Assembly: GCF_018449655.1 (NCBI RefSeq)
Contig: NZ_JAAVUX010000005.1
Location: 124,001-188,000, forward strand
Reading direction: 5' to 3'
DNA length: 64,000 nucleotides
From: Pseudomonas sp. dw_358
GTDB lineage: Bacteria; Pseudomonadota; Gammaproteobacteria; Pseudomonadales; Pseudomonadaceae
In this document: positions 27,815-36,797 of the stretch, in pieces
How the letters are laid out: each line of letters opens with the position of its first letter
Position numbering within the stretch: the first letter of the stretch is position 1
The notes under the pieces: model-generated
The model's input: only the letters and a program-made list of their open reading frames with translations
Database searches by the model: none
What the model was told of the DNA's origin: nothing
Translations under genes and position numbers: made by a program

Positions 27815-28604
27815 GGGTGCAGTCGTCCCCATGCACGTGAGGGGTGTAGGGCTTGAAGGCGCCGGGCACTTCGTTGACCACCGCGCCGTGCAGGTCGTGG
27901 GCGTGGTCGTGATGATGGTGATAGACCGCCAGGCTGGGCGCATGGCTGCCGAACAGCTCGATGAAGGCCGGGTCACCGCTGACCTGTTCCGGGTGGCCCG
28001 AGCAACAGACGTGGCGATTCAGGCAGACCACGTTGTCGGTAGTGCTCATCACCAGGTGCAGGTCGTGCGAGACCATCAGCACGCCGCACCCATGGCGGTC
28101 GCGCAGGCGGGTGATCAGCCCGTAAAGCTCTGCCTGCCCGGCCACATCCACGCCCTGGACGGGCTCGTCGAGCACCAGCAGTTCAGGTTCGCGCAACAAG
28201 GCGCGGGCCAGCAGCACGCGCTGCATCTCGCCGCCGGAAATGCCTTGGACCGGACTGTCGATCACTTGTTCGGCGCCCACTTCAGCCAGCGCGGCCATGG
28301 CCCGAGGCCGATCCACACCGGGCACCAGGCGCAGGAAACGCAGGACCGAGAGCGGCAAGGTCGGGTCGACATGAAGCTTTTGCGGCATGTAGCCCACTCG
28401 CAGCTTCGGCTTGCGCCATACGCTGCCGGTGTCCGGGGTCAGCAAGCCGAGCACGCTGCGCACCAGAGTGGTCTTGCCCGCGCCGTTCGGGCCGATCAGG
28501 GTGACGATTTCTCCCGGTTGTACGGCCAGGTGAATGTCGCTGAGAATGGTCTGCCCTGCCAGGGTAACGCCTACTCGCTCCAGGCGAATCAGCGCCTCGC
28601 TCAT
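27807..28604 (-). CDS. znuC: Zinc ABC transporter ATPase
   Basis: ABC ATPase of 265 aa from [11 protein letters not shown] at 28604. Walker [10 protein letters not shown], signature ISGGEMQR, Walker [13 protein letters not shown]. The C-terminal tail is His-rich ([13 protein letters not shown]), perhaps binding zinc. Its start overlaps the zur stop (ATGA). Confidence 0.94.
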   Translation of the reverse strand: MSEALIRLERVGVTLAGQTILSDIHLAVQPGEIVTLIGPNGAGKTTLVRSVLGLLTPDTGSVWRKPKLRVGYMPQKLHVDPTLPLSVLRFLRLVPGVDRPRAMAALAEVGAEQVIDSPVQGISGGEMQRVLLARALLREPELLVLDEPVQGVDVAGQAELYGLITRLRDRHGCGVLMVSHDLHLVMSTTDNVVCLNRHVCCSGHPEQVSGDPAFIELFGSHAPSLAVYHHHHDHAHDLHGAVVNEVPGAFKPYTPHVHGDDCTHG

Positions 28605-29086
28605 GCGCTGCTCCGGCAGTTGGCACACAGACCGACGATTTCCACGGTCTGGGCTTCCACGGTGAAGCCCACGTCCTTGGCGCCTTTGATGATGGCATCG
28701 CTGATGCTCTTCTGCTCGAGCTCCACCGCCACATGGCAGTTGCGACAGATCAGGAACTGCCCTTGGTGGGCATGCTCCGGCCGGTTGCAGCCCATGAAGG
28801 CGTTCAGTGAAGCAATCCGGTGTACCAGACCGTTTTCCAGCAGGAAGTCCAGCGCCCGGTAAACCGTGGGCGGCGCAGCGCGGCGGCCGTCTTCTTCACT
28901 GAGCACGGCGAGGATGTCGTAGGCACCCAGCGGCTTGTGGCTTTGCCAGACCAGCTCAAGCACGCGGCGGCGCAATGTGGTCAGACGCAAGCCCAGGCGG
29001 GTGCAGATCACATCGGCTTCGGACAGAGCGCTGTGCACGCAATGGGAGTGATCATGCGGGCGGCTGGCTAACGGCGTGAGAGTCAT
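28601..29086 (-). CDS. zur: Zinc uptake regulator
   Basis: Fur-family repressor of 161 aa. It has an N-terminal His-rich stretch ([15 protein letters not shown]), the winged helix ([22 protein letters not shown]) and the structural zinc Cys pairs ICRNCHVA and GLCANCRS. It represses zinc uptake when zinc is plentiful. It leads the zur-znuC-znuB operon and faces znuA across a Zur box. P. aeruginosa calls it np20. Confidence 0.94.
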   Translation of the reverse strand: MTLTPLASRPHDHSHCVHSALSEADVICTRLGLRLTTLRRRVLELVWQSHKPLGAYDILAVLSEEDGRRAAPPTVYRALDFLLENGLVHRIASLNAFMGCNRPEHAHQGQFLICRNCHVAVELEQKSISDAIIKGAKDVGFTVEAQTVEIVGLCANCRSSA

Positions 29087-29112
29087 GAGCGAAGACGGCT
29101 TCCTTTGGAGAC

Positions 29113-29125
29113 GTTATTATATTAC
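29113..29125. promoter_or_regulatory. Zur box in the znuA/zur intergenic region
   Basis: GTTATTATATTAC closely matches the Zur core GTTATAATATAAC and is nearly palindromic. It lies between the divergent zur (start 29086) and znuA (start 29154) and could repress both. Confidence 0.85.
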
Positions 29126-29153
29126 CTGTTTCCAGCCCATCAGAGTGGTCGCC

Positions 29154-30074
29154 GTGACTCGTCTTTTTGCCCTATTGGTCGGTTTGTCCGCCTGCCTTGC
29201 CGTTGCCCTGCCTGCTCAGGCCGAGGTTCGCGTGTTGACCAGCATCAAGCCGCTGCAGCTGATTGCCGCCGCCGTGGAAGACGGCGTCGGGACCCCGGAC
29301 GTACTCTTGCCACCGGGCGCATCGCCTCATTCCTACGCGCTGCGGCCCTCTGATGTGCGCAAGGTCGGAGAGGTCGATTTGCTGTACTGGATCGGCCCGG
29401 ACATGGAAGGCTTCCTGCCTCGGGTGCTGAAAACCCGGACCCGGCCGACCGTGGCCATCCAGGATCTGCCAGGTCTGAAATTGCGTCGGTTTGCCGCGGA
29501 CAGCCAGTCCCATGTCGACGACGCCACCGAGCACGATCATGACCATCGCCCCGGCTCGCTGGATGCGCACCTGTGGCTGTCGACGGTCAATGCCAGAGTC
29601 ATTGCCGCGCGCATGGCCGCCGATCTGAGCAGCGCCGACCCGGCCAACGCGGCGCGTTACCAGAGTAACGCCAAGGCCTTCGCCCAGCGTCTGGATGCTC
29701 TGGACGCGCGGGTCAAGGCGCGAGTAACCGGCGTGCAGGGCAAGCCGTACTTCGTCTTTCACGAAGCGTTTGACTACTTTGAGGATGCCTACGGCCTGAA
29801 ACACACCGGGGTCTTCAGCATCGCCGCCGAAGTGCAGCCGGGGGCACAACACGTTGCCGCCATGCGTGCCCGCTTGCAGGAAGTGGGCAAGACCTGTGTG
29901 TTCAGCGAGCCACCGATGCGTCCGCGGCTGGCCGAGACCCTCACCGCAGGTTTGCCGGTGAAGCTGGCGGAGCTGGATGCTCTCGGCGGCTTCAATACGG
30001 CGACGCCGACAGGCTATGAGCAGTTGTTGGACAAGCTGGCCAACGATCTGGCCGGGTGCCTGGAGTCGCTGTAA
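29154..30074 (+). CDS. znuA: Zinc ABC transporter substrate-binding protein
   Basis: Periplasmic zinc-binding protein of 306 aa from a GTG at 29154, which puts the signal peptide (VTRLFALLVG to PAQA) directly at the start; the longer frame upstream includes the Zur box. The metal ligands include His in PHSYALRPSD, the acidic His-rich loop EHDHDHRPGSLDAHLWL and His in FVFHEAFDYFE. It is divergent from zur-znuCB. Confidence 0.93.
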   Translation: MTRLFALLVGLSACLAVALPAQAEVRVLTSIKPLQLIAAAVEDGVGTPDVLLPPGASPHSYALRPSDVRKVGEVDLLYWIGPDMEGFLPRVLKTRTRPTVAIQDLPGLKLRRFAADSQSHVDDATEHDHDHRPGSLDAHLWLSTVNARVIAARMAADLSSADPANAARYQSNAKAFAQRLDALDARVKARVTGVQGKPYFVFHEAFDYFEDAYGLKHTGVFSIAAEVQPGAQHVAAMRARLQEVGKTCVFSEPPMRPRLAETLTAGLPVKLAELDALGGFNTATPTGYEQLLDKLANDLAGCLESL

Positions 30075-30088
30075 CGGAGTGCTTGTCA

Positions 30089-30118
30089 GAGCAGGACCGA
30101 GCAAGCTCGGGCCTGCTC
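30089..30118. repeat. REP-like hairpin between znuA and thrB
   Basis: GAGCAGGACCGAGC and GCTCGGGCCTGCTC form a 14-bp inverted repeat with one mismatch. It lies between two convergent genes and resembles a REP unit; no U tract follows, so any terminator role is inferred. Confidence 0.6.
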
Positions 30119-30133
30119 CATCGACATCAACGG

Positions 30134-31084
30134 TTACAGCGCAAACGGCAACGATACCTCGACCTTATGCCGCTGCGCCAGGCGCACTTCGAACTCTGCC
30201 GGGTCGTGGATCAAGACATCCATGCCGGCGAACGCCTGGGCCGCAATCAGGCGTGATACCCAGAAACGCACACAGGCCACGCGCAGCATCAGGGGCCAGA
30301 GCTCGGCTTCAGCGGCGGTGAACGGTCGGAAACTGGCGTAGGCGCCCAGCAAGGCTCGGGCGCGGGGTGCGTCCAGCTGGCCGGCGGCATCGCTGCACCA
30401 GTCGTTGACCGTGATGGCCAGGTCATAGAGCATCGGCCCGGAACAGGCGTTGTAGAAGTCGATCACCCCTGTCAGGTGGGTGCCCTCGAACAACACGTTG
30501 TCGCGGAACAGATCGCCGTGAAGGTTGGCACGAGGGAGCGCGAGGAGGCGCGCCTTGTGCTGTTCGATCTCCACCAGCGCCTGATCCAGCAAGGCCTTGG
30601 CGCTTGGGCTCAGTTGCGAGCCCAGTTGGCGACCTTCTTCCAGCATCCAGTCCAGACCGCGATCAGTCTTGCGCTCGAGAATCTGGCTGCGGGTGGCGGT
30701 ATGAATGTGCCCCAGCAGATCGCCCACCTGCGCGCAGTGCTGGTTGTTCGGCTGGCTGATGTGCTTGCCGGCCAGGCGCGGCTGCAGCAGCGCCGGCTTG
30801 CCTGCCAGCTCGCGCAAGGCCACACCGTCTGTGGTTGGCAGGGCGTAAGGCACCGGCAAGTCGGCCTGGTGCAGCACTTCCAGCAGCTCGACGAAAAAGG
30901 GCAGGTCCTGGACAGGACCGCGTTCCACCAGGGTCAGGACGTACTCGCCATGCTCCAGGCTGATGAAGAAATTACTGTTCTCGGTGCCGGCGGCAATCCC
31001 CTGGAAATCACGCAGACGGCCCAGGCCATAGGGGGCGAGAAAGGTTTCGAGCTGCGGCCGGGTCAGAGGAGTAAACACAGACAT
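30134..31084 (-). CDS. thrB: Homoserine kinase
   Basis: Phosphorylates L-homoserine on the way to threonine. The protein is 316 aa from MSVFTPLTRPQL at 31084. It is of the aminoglycoside-phosphotransferase fold, as in Pseudomonas, not the GHMP type of E. coli: catalytic loop HGDLFRDNVLF and metal site GVIDFYNACSGP. No clear Shine-Dalgarno was seen. Its start is divergent from polA. Confidence 0.92.
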   Translation of the reverse strand: MSVFTPLTRPQLETFLAPYGLGRLRDFQGIAAGTENSNFFISLEHGEYVLTLVERGPVQDLPFFVELLEVLHQADLPVPYALPTTDGVALRELAGKPALLQPRLAGKHISQPNNQHCAQVGDLLGHIHTATRSQILERKTDRGLDWMLEEGRQLGSQLSPSAKALLDQALVEIEQHKARLLALPRANLHGDLFRDNVLFEGTHLTGVIDFYNACSGPMLYDLAITVNDWCSDAAGQLDAPRARALLGAYASFRPFTAAEAELWPLMLRVACVRFWVSRLIAAQAFAGMDVLIHDPAEFEVRLAQRHKVEVSLPFAL

Positions 31085-31316
31085 GTTCAAAGGTTGCCCA
31101 TACTGGCGCCGCTCGCTGGCGGTGCCCGGTTGAAAAAAGTGTGGGAGTCGTTTCCGGGTAAAAATTTCCCACGGCGGGATCAGCATGTCATCGGGACAGT
31201 CATCATAACGCCGGTGAGGAGCAAGCGAATGAAGGCTTGCATGATAACCTTGTCCCTTTGTCGTCAATGATCCGGCCATTCTACCGCCGGGCCCAGCGAA
31301 AAGGTTGATTCTGCAC

Positions 31317-34079
31317 ATGAGCCAAGCGCCCCTCGTTCTGGTGGACGGTTCGTCCTACCTCTACCGCGCCTTCCACGCCCTGCCCCCGCTGGCCAACTCC
31401 AAGGGCATGCCCACGGGCGCGGTCAAGGGCGTGCTCAACATGCTCAAGAGCCTGCGCCGGCAGTACCCGGAGAGCCCCTTTGCGGTGGTGTTCGACGCCA
31501 AGGGGGGGACCTTTCGTGACACGCTGTACGCCGACTACAAGGCCAACCGTCCGAGCATGCCCGAAGATCTGCGGGTGCAGGTCGAGCCCCTGCACGCCGC
31601 CGTGCGCGCCCTGGGTTTCCCTCTACTGTGCGTGGACAACGTCGAGGCTGACGACGTGATCGGCACCCTGGCGGTCAGCAGTGCCGCCGCTGACCGCCCG
31701 GTGGTGATTTCTACCGGCGACAAGGACATGGCACAGCTAGTGGATGGCCATGTCACCCTGGTCAACACCATGACCGGTACCGTGCTGGACGTTGCCGGGG
31801 TCAAGGAAAAGTTCGGCGTAGGCCCCGAGCACATCATCGACTACCTGGCGCTGATGGGGGACAAGGTCGACAACATTCCGGGGGTGCCCGGTGTCGGCGA
31901 GAAGACCGCTGTGGGCCTGCTGGTAGGCGTCGGCGGTGGGTTGGCCGAGCTGTACGCCAACCTCGACAAGGTCCCGGCACTGCCCATTCGTGGCGCCAAG
32001 AACCTGCCCGCCAAGCTCGAAGAGCACCGCGCCGCAGCGTTCATGTCCTACGAGCTGGCGACCATCAAGCTTGACGTGCCGCTGGATGTCGAACTGCATG
32101 AGCTGATGTGCGGCGAGCCGGATCACCAGGCCCTGCTGGAGCTGTACACTGAGCTGGAGTTTCGCAGCTGGGTCGATGAGGTTCAGCGTGACGCCAAGCG
32201 TGAAGGCGAGGCTATCGTCGAAGTCGAGCCCATCGTTGAAGTCGAATCCAGTTACGAAACCATCCTGGACATGGCGCGCTTTCAAGTCTGGCTGGAGAAA
32301 CTTCAGCAAGCCGAGCTTTTTGCGTTCGACACCGAAACCACCGGCCTGGATGCTCAACGCGCGCAACTGGTCGGGCTGTCGTTTTCGGTCAAGCCCCATG
32401 AAGGCTGCTACATCCCGCTGACCCACTCCTACATGGGCGTTCCCGAGCAGCTGGACCGTGACGCAACCTTGCTGGCCCTCAAGCCGTTGCTTGAAGACCC
32501 GCTCAAGGCCAAGGTCGGCCAGCACGCCAAGTACGACATCAATATTCTGGCCAACTGCGCCATTGGCGGCGATCCGGCCAATGGTATTCATGTGCAGGGC
32601 GTCAAATTCGATACCATGCTGGAATCCTACGTGCTGGACTCCACGGCCACCCGTCACGACATGGACAGCCTGGCGCACAGGTATCTCAACCACACCAATA
32701 TCAAGTTCGAGGACATCGCCGGCAAGGGCGCCAAGCAGTTGACCTTTGACCAGATCTCTCTGGAGCAGGCCGGGCCTTACGCCGCCGAAGATGCCGACGT
32801 GACCTTGCGGCTGCACGAGCTGTTCCAAGGCAAGCTGTCGGCTATCCCTGCGCTGGATTCGGTGCTGGACAGCATCGAAATGCCCCTGGTGCCAGTGCTG
32901 GCGCGGATCGAGCGTCAAGGTGCGTTGGTGGATGCCAGGCTTCTGGGGGTGCAGAGCGTCGAGCTGGGCGAGAAAATGGTCGCGCTTGAGCGCGAGGCAT
33001 TTGCCATCGCCGGCGAGGAGTTCAACCTGGGCTCTCCCAAGCAGTTGGGGGTGATTCTCTACGAAAAGCTGGGGCTGCCGATCCTCAGCAAGACCGCCAA
33101 GGGCCAGGCGTCTACCGCTGAAGCGGTGCTGGCCGAGCTGGCCGAACAGGATTATCCGCTGCCCAAGGTGCTGATGCAGTACCGCTCCATGAGCAAACTC
33201 AAAAGCACCTACACTGACCGCTTGCCGGAGCAGATCAACCCGCGCACCGGGCGCATCCACACCTCCTATCATCAAGCGGTCACTGCCACCGGGCGTTTGT
33301 CCTCGAGCGATCCGAATCTGCAGAACATTCCGATTCGTACTGCCGAAGGCCGGCGCATTCGCCAGGCGTTCATTGCGCCTCAGGGCTACCGGCTGGTGGC
33401 GGCCGACTACTCGCAGATCGAGCTGCGGATCATGGCTCACCTGGCTCAGGACGAAGGATTGCTGCACGCCTTTCGCAACGACCTGGACGTGCACCGGGCC
33501 ACCGCCGCCGAAGTGTTCGGGGTCGAGCTGGAAGCCGTCACCACCGATCAGCGTCGCAGTGCCAAGGCCATCAATTTCGGCCTGATCTACGGCATGAGCG
33601 CATTCGGCCTGGCCAAGCAGATCGGTGTCGACCGCAAGCAATCACAAAATTACATCGACCGTTACTTCGCCCGCTATCCGGGGGTGCTCGACTATATGGA
33701 GCGCACCCGCACCCAGGCCGCCGAGCAGGGCTTTGTCGAAACCCTGTTCGGCCGGCGCCTCTATGTACCGGACATCAACGCGAAAAACCCGTCCTTGCGC
33801 AAGGGTGCCGAGCGTACCGCGATCAACGCCCCGATGCAGGGCACGGCGGCCGACATCATCAAGCGTGCCATGGTCGAAGTGGACAACTGGCTTGCTACGT
33901 CAGGCCTGGATGCCCGCGTCATCCTGCAGGTTCACGATGAACTGGTGCTGGAAGTCCGTGAGGATCTGGTCGAGCAGGTCAGCCGTGAGATTCGCCCACA
34001 CATGAGCGGTGCGGCGCAGTTGGATGTGCCGTTGCTGGTGGAGGTCGGGGTAGGGCTGAATTGGGATGAGGCGCATTGA
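31317..34079 (+). CDS. polA: DNA polymerase I
   Basis: Protein of 920 aa from MSQAPLVLVDGSSYLYRAF. The 5' nuclease domain spans about 1-290. The proofreading domain starts FAFDTETTGLD (near 335), so its catalytic Asp and Glu are intact. The polymerase domain has DYSQIELRIMAHL, RRSAKAINFGLIYGMS and VHDELVLEV. It repairs DNA and removes primers. Downstream lies ersA, as in P. aeruginosa. Confidence 0.97.
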   Translation: MSQAPLVLVDGSSYLYRAFHALPPLANSKGMPTGAVKGVLNMLKSLRRQYPESPFAVVFDAKGGTFRDTLYADYKANRPSMPEDLRVQVEPLHAAVRALGFPLLCVDNVEADDVIGTLAVSSAAADRPVVISTGDKDMAQLVDGHVTLVNTMTGTVLDVAGVKEKFGVGPEHIIDYLALMGDKVDNIPGVPGVGEKTAVGLLVGVGGGLAELYANLDKVPALPIRGAKNLPAKLEEHRAAAFMSYELATIKLDVPLDVELHELMCGEPDHQALLELYTELEFRSWVDEVQRDAKREGEAIVEVEPIVEVESSYETILDMARFQVWLEKLQQAELFAFDTETTGLDAQRAQLVGLSFSVKPHEGCYIPLTHSYMGVPEQLDRDATLLALKPLLEDPLKAKVGQHAKYDINILANCAIGGDPANGIHVQGVKFDTMLESYVLDSTATRHDMDSLAHRYLNHTNIKFEDIAGKGAKQLTFDQISLEQAGPYAAEDADVTLRLHELFQGKLSAIPALDSVLDSIEMPLVPVLARIERQGALVDARLLGVQSVELGEKMVALEREAFAIAGEEFNLGSPKQLGVILYEKLGLPILSKTAKGQASTAEAVLAELAEQDYPLPKVLMQYRSMSKLKSTYTDRLPEQINPRTGRIHTSYHQAVTATGRLSSSDPNLQNIPIRTAEGRRIRQAFIAPQGYRLVAADYSQIELRIMAHLAQDEGLLHAFRNDLDVHRATAAEVFGVELEAVTTDQRRSAKAINFGLIYGMSAFGLAKQIGVDRKQSQNYIDRYFARYPGVLDYMERTRTQAAEQGFVETLFGRRLYVPDINAKNPSLRKGAERTAINAPMQGTAADIIKRAMVEVDNWLATSGLDARVILQVHDELVLEVREDLVEQVSREIRPHMSGAAQLDVPLLVEVGVGLNWDEAH

Positions 34080-34176
34080 TGCGCGCCGGGGTTGTCCCCG
34101 AAATGCAGGAGCACGCTGGCTCGGGAACGGGTCCACATAAAACCCTGAACCCCACATGAAACGTCCGTTTGGTCCG

Positions 34177-34203
34177 GAACTAAATCCCGTACGGCCGCTC
34201 TGA
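34177..34203 (+). promoter_or_regulatory. AlgU (sigma-22) promoter of ersA
   Basis: GAACTA, a 16-bp spacer and TCTGA. The spacing and -10 are canonical for AlgU. It ends about six bases before the expected 5' end of ErsA, which in P. aeruginosa is transcribed by this sigma factor. Confidence 0.88.
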
Positions 34204-34209
34204 TGTTGC

Positions 34210-34340
34210 GAATGGCTGAGAAGCCTTCGATGCTCCTATGTTGTGTGTTAAGTGTTGGCAGATATCCGGACGCCGCCCTAGCGGTCCGGAAACTTGAGCC
34301 CCAGACTTCCCCTCCCCACATGAAGTCCGGGGCTTTTTTT
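34210..34340 (+). ncRNA. ersA: Small regulatory RNA ErsA
   Basis: An sRNA of about 131 nt in the polA-engB gap, where P. aeruginosa encodes ErsA (132 nt). The start is set by the AlgU promoter and the end by the terminator at 34297-34340. The terminator loop contains the C-rich stretch CTTCCCCTCCCCAC, expected to be its antisense seed; in P. aeruginosa ErsA acts with Hfq on algC and other mRNAs in the envelope-stress response. Ends are predicted, not measured. Confidence 0.87.
34297..34340 (+). terminator. Intrinsic terminator of ersA
   Basis: AGCCCC-A-GACTTC pairs with GAAGTC-C-GGGGCT around a C-rich loop, followed by seven T. The 3' arm can alternatively pair with AAAGCCCCGG downstream (34327-34359). 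Confidence 0.92.
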
Positions 34341-34369
34341 GTCGGCGAGAAAGCCCCGGTGCGCCGCTT

Positions 34370-35002
34370 TTACGCTTCGATCTTGTCCGGTAACTCCATC
34401 CAGCGCGCCAGCACCGCGTAGGCGTCCTCCAGCCCGAGGCGCTTGGGTGCCGAGAACAGCTGGATACTGACCGCGTCGCCCCAGCCCTTGCGAATATCCG
34501 CCTGAACCTTGAGCAACGTATTCTTGGCGGCGCCGTAGGTCAGCTTGTCGGCCTTGGTCAGCAGAATGTGCATCGGCATGTGGCTGGCAATGGACCAGTC
34601 GAGCATCAACAGGTCGAAGTCGGTCATGGGATGGCGGATGTCCATCATCAGGATCAACCCTTTGAGGCTCTCGCGGCTGCCCAGGTAGGCTTCCAGGTGG
34701 CGCTGCCAGTGCAGCTTGAGCGGGATCGGCACCTTGGCGTAGCCGTAACCGGGCAGGTCCACCAGGCGGCGTTGCTCGTCCAGCTCGAAGAAGTTGAGCA
34801 ACTGGGTGCGCCCGGGAGTCTTCGAGGTGCGGGCCAGGCTGGCGTGGGTCAGGGTATTCAGCGCGCTCGACTTGCCGGCGTTGGAACGCCCGGCGAAGGC
34901 GACTTCAAAGCCGTCGTCATCCGGGCATTGTTCGACCTTGGCGGCGCTGAGCGAAAAGGTAGCCTGCTGGCACAGACCGAGAATCGGGTTTTTGACTTGC
35001 AT
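34370..35002 (-). CDS. engB: Ribosome biogenesis GTPase EngB
   Basis: TRAFAC-class GTPase of 210 aa (YihA/YsxC), essential for 50S assembly. G1 is [10 protein letters not shown]3 is DLPGYGYAK and G4 is LTKADK. The start MQVKNPILG is at 35002; the frame extends upstream to 35164 without a ribosome site. It converges on ersA and is divergent from dsbA. In other pseudomonads a cytochrome c4 gene lies upstream; here it is absent. Confidence 0.95.
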   Translation of the reverse strand: MQVKNPILGLCQQATFSLSAAKVEQCPDDDGFEVAFAGRSNAGKSSALNTLTHASLARTSKTPGRTQLLNFFELDEQRRLVDLPGYGYAKVPIPLKLHWQRHLEAYLGSRESLKGLILMMDIRHPMTDFDLLMLDWSIASHMPMHILLTKADKLTYGAAKNTLLKVQADIRKGWGDAVSIQLFSAPKRLGLEDAYAVLARWMELPDKIEA

Positions 35003-35251
35003 GGGATATCCGGTAGGGGCGCGACTGCGTTGCGTCGGAAAAACCCCAGTATATGATGCCCTGCCACTCGTGTGTGGCTGGAGCGGCGGCTGACACGTTT
35101 GGCAATGTGAAATTTGCCCGGCACGGATCAATTGATCAGGGCGGCCGCGCTTTTTTATTTCCACTGCCGTTACACTAGCGAACTCAACCCTGGCCGGCCG
35201 GTCCCACCACTAGCCGAGTCAAGGCGACCCTCATTTGCTCAGGAGTAAAGC

Positions 35252-35908
35252 ATGCGTAATCTGATTCTCGGCGCCGCGCTGGTGGCTGCCAGTGTGTTCG
35301 GGATGACCGCCGCCCAGGCGGCCGATGTCCCCATGGAAGCCGGCAAGACTTATGTCGAGCTGACCCCTGCGGTGCCGGTTTCGGAGCCGGGCAAGATCGA
35401 AGTGGTCGAAATGTTCTGGTATGGCTGCCCGCACTGCTACGCATTCGAACCGGTCATCAACCCGTGGATCGCCAAACTGCCGGCTGACGTAAACTTCAAA
35501 CGCATCCCGGCCATGTTCGGCGGGATCTGGGACGTGCACGGGCAGATGTTCGTGACTCTGGACCTGATGGGCGTGGAGAAAAAAGTGCACACCGCCGTGT
35601 TCGACGCTATCCATAAAGAACACATGATGTTCAAGACCCCGGAAGAGATGGCTGACTTCGTCGCCACCCAGGGCGTGGACAAGGCCAAGTTCCTTGAGAC
35701 CTACAACTCCTTTGCCGTCGCCGGCGAAGTGGCCAAGGACAAGAAGCTGGCCCAGGCCTACGGGATTCAGGGCGTCCCGACCATGATCGTCAATGGCAAG
35801 TATCGTTTTGATGTCGGCTCGGCTGGCGGTGAGGAGCAAGCGCTCAACGTGGCCGATCAATTGATCGCCAAGGAGCGCGCCGCCATGAAAGGGGGCGCGA
35901 CGCAGTAA
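35252..35908 (+). CDS. dsbA: Thiol:disulfide oxidoreductase DsbA
   Basis: Periplasmic disulfide-forming enzyme of 218 aa. Signal peptide about 1-22 (ending AAQA), active site CPHC in MFWYGCPHCYAFEP (near residue 57) and the cis-Pro in GVPTMIVNG. It would oxidise many exported proteins coded nearby, such as the CSS-domain phosphodiesterase. Ribosome site CAGGAG. It leads a possible operon with the nuclease and GGDEF genes. Confidence 0.95.
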   Translation: MRNLILGAALVAASVFGMTAAQAADVPMEAGKTYVELTPAVPVSEPGKIEVVEMFWYGCPHCYAFEPVINPWIAKLPADVNFKRIPAMFGGIWDVHGQMFVTLDLMGVEKKVHTAVFDAIHKEHMMFKTPEEMADFVATQGVDKAKFLETYNSFAVAGEVAKDKKLAQAYGIQGVPTMIVNGKYRFDVGSAGGEEQALNVADQLIAKERAAMKGGATQ

Positions 35909-35921
35909 GCGGAGTATGGTC

Positions 35922-36797
35922 ATGCAGCGCTGGAGAACGCCACGAGTCGTCGGCCTGCATGCCCCGCGGGTCAATGAAGATTGCCCGGCAGGCGGGCTGG
36001 CGCAGGATGGCCGGTTGCGCCTGCTCAGTTTCAATATCCAGGTCGGCAACAGCACCGAGAGCTACCGCCATTACCTGACCCGCAGCTGGCAGCATCTGCT
36101 GCCGCACACCGGGCGCGCCGGCAACCTGCAGAAGATCGCCAGGCTACTGACCGACTTCGACCTGGTGGCCTTGCAGGAGGCCGATGGCGGCAGCCATCGC
36201 TCCGGCTATGTGAACCAGGTCGAGCACCTGGCCCGTCTGGCTGGTTTTCCCTTCTGGTACCAGCAACTCAATCGCAACCTTGGCCGTCTGGCCCAGCACA
36301 GCAATGGCGTGCTCAGCCGTTTGCGGCCGACCTCGATCGAAGACCATCCGCTGCCGGGCCCCCCCGGGCGCGGGGCGATCCTGGCGCGTTTCGGCGAGGG
36401 CGAAAATGCCCTGGCCGTGGTCATGATGCACCTTGCCCTGGGCACCAAGACCCGTACGCTACAGCTGGCCTACATTCGCGAGCTCATTGGCGGGTACCGC
36501 CACCAGGTGTTGATGGGCGACATGAATACCCACGCCAACGACCTGCTGCTGCATTCGCCGCTGCGTGATCTTGGCCTGCTGGCGCCTCAGGTCGAGGCGA
36601 CCTTTCCCAGCTGGCGTCCCCAACGCTGTCTTGATCATATTTTGCTCAGCCCCAGCTTGACCCTTGAACGGGTACAGGTGCTGGCCCAGCCGATCTCCGA
36701 TCACCTGCCCGTGGCGGTGGAGATCCGCTTGCCTGACTGTCTCGTGACCGACAACTTGCCTGTATTGAGCCCGCAACCGGGTGAGCCTGTGGCATGA
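35922..36797 (+). CDS. Endonuclease/exonuclease/phosphatase-family protein
   Basis: Protein of 291 aa of the EEP fold. Motifs in order: LLSFNIQVGN, LVALQEADGG, LMGDMNTHAND, and SDHLPVAVEI. All catalytic residues of the DNase I-like fold appear present. The ATG at 35922 fits the GGAG upstream better than one at 35916. It lies 13 bp after dsbA and overlaps the GGDEF gene by 4 bp. Whether it acts on nucleic acid or phospholipid is unknown. Confidence 0.87.
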   Translation: MQRWRTPRVVGLHAPRVNEDCPAGGLAQDGRLRLLSFNIQVGNSTESYRHYLTRSWQHLLPHTGRAGNLQKIARLLTDFDLVALQEADGGSHRSGYVNQVEHLARLAGFPFWYQQLNRNLGRLAQHSNGVLSRLRPTSIEDHPLPGPPGRGAILARFGEGENALAVVMMHLALGTKTRTLQLAYIRELIGGYRHQVLMGDMNTHANDLLLHSPLRDLGLLAPQVEATFPSWRPQRCLDHILLSPSLTLERVQVLAQPISDHLPVAVEIRLPDCLVTDNLPVLSPQPGEPVA

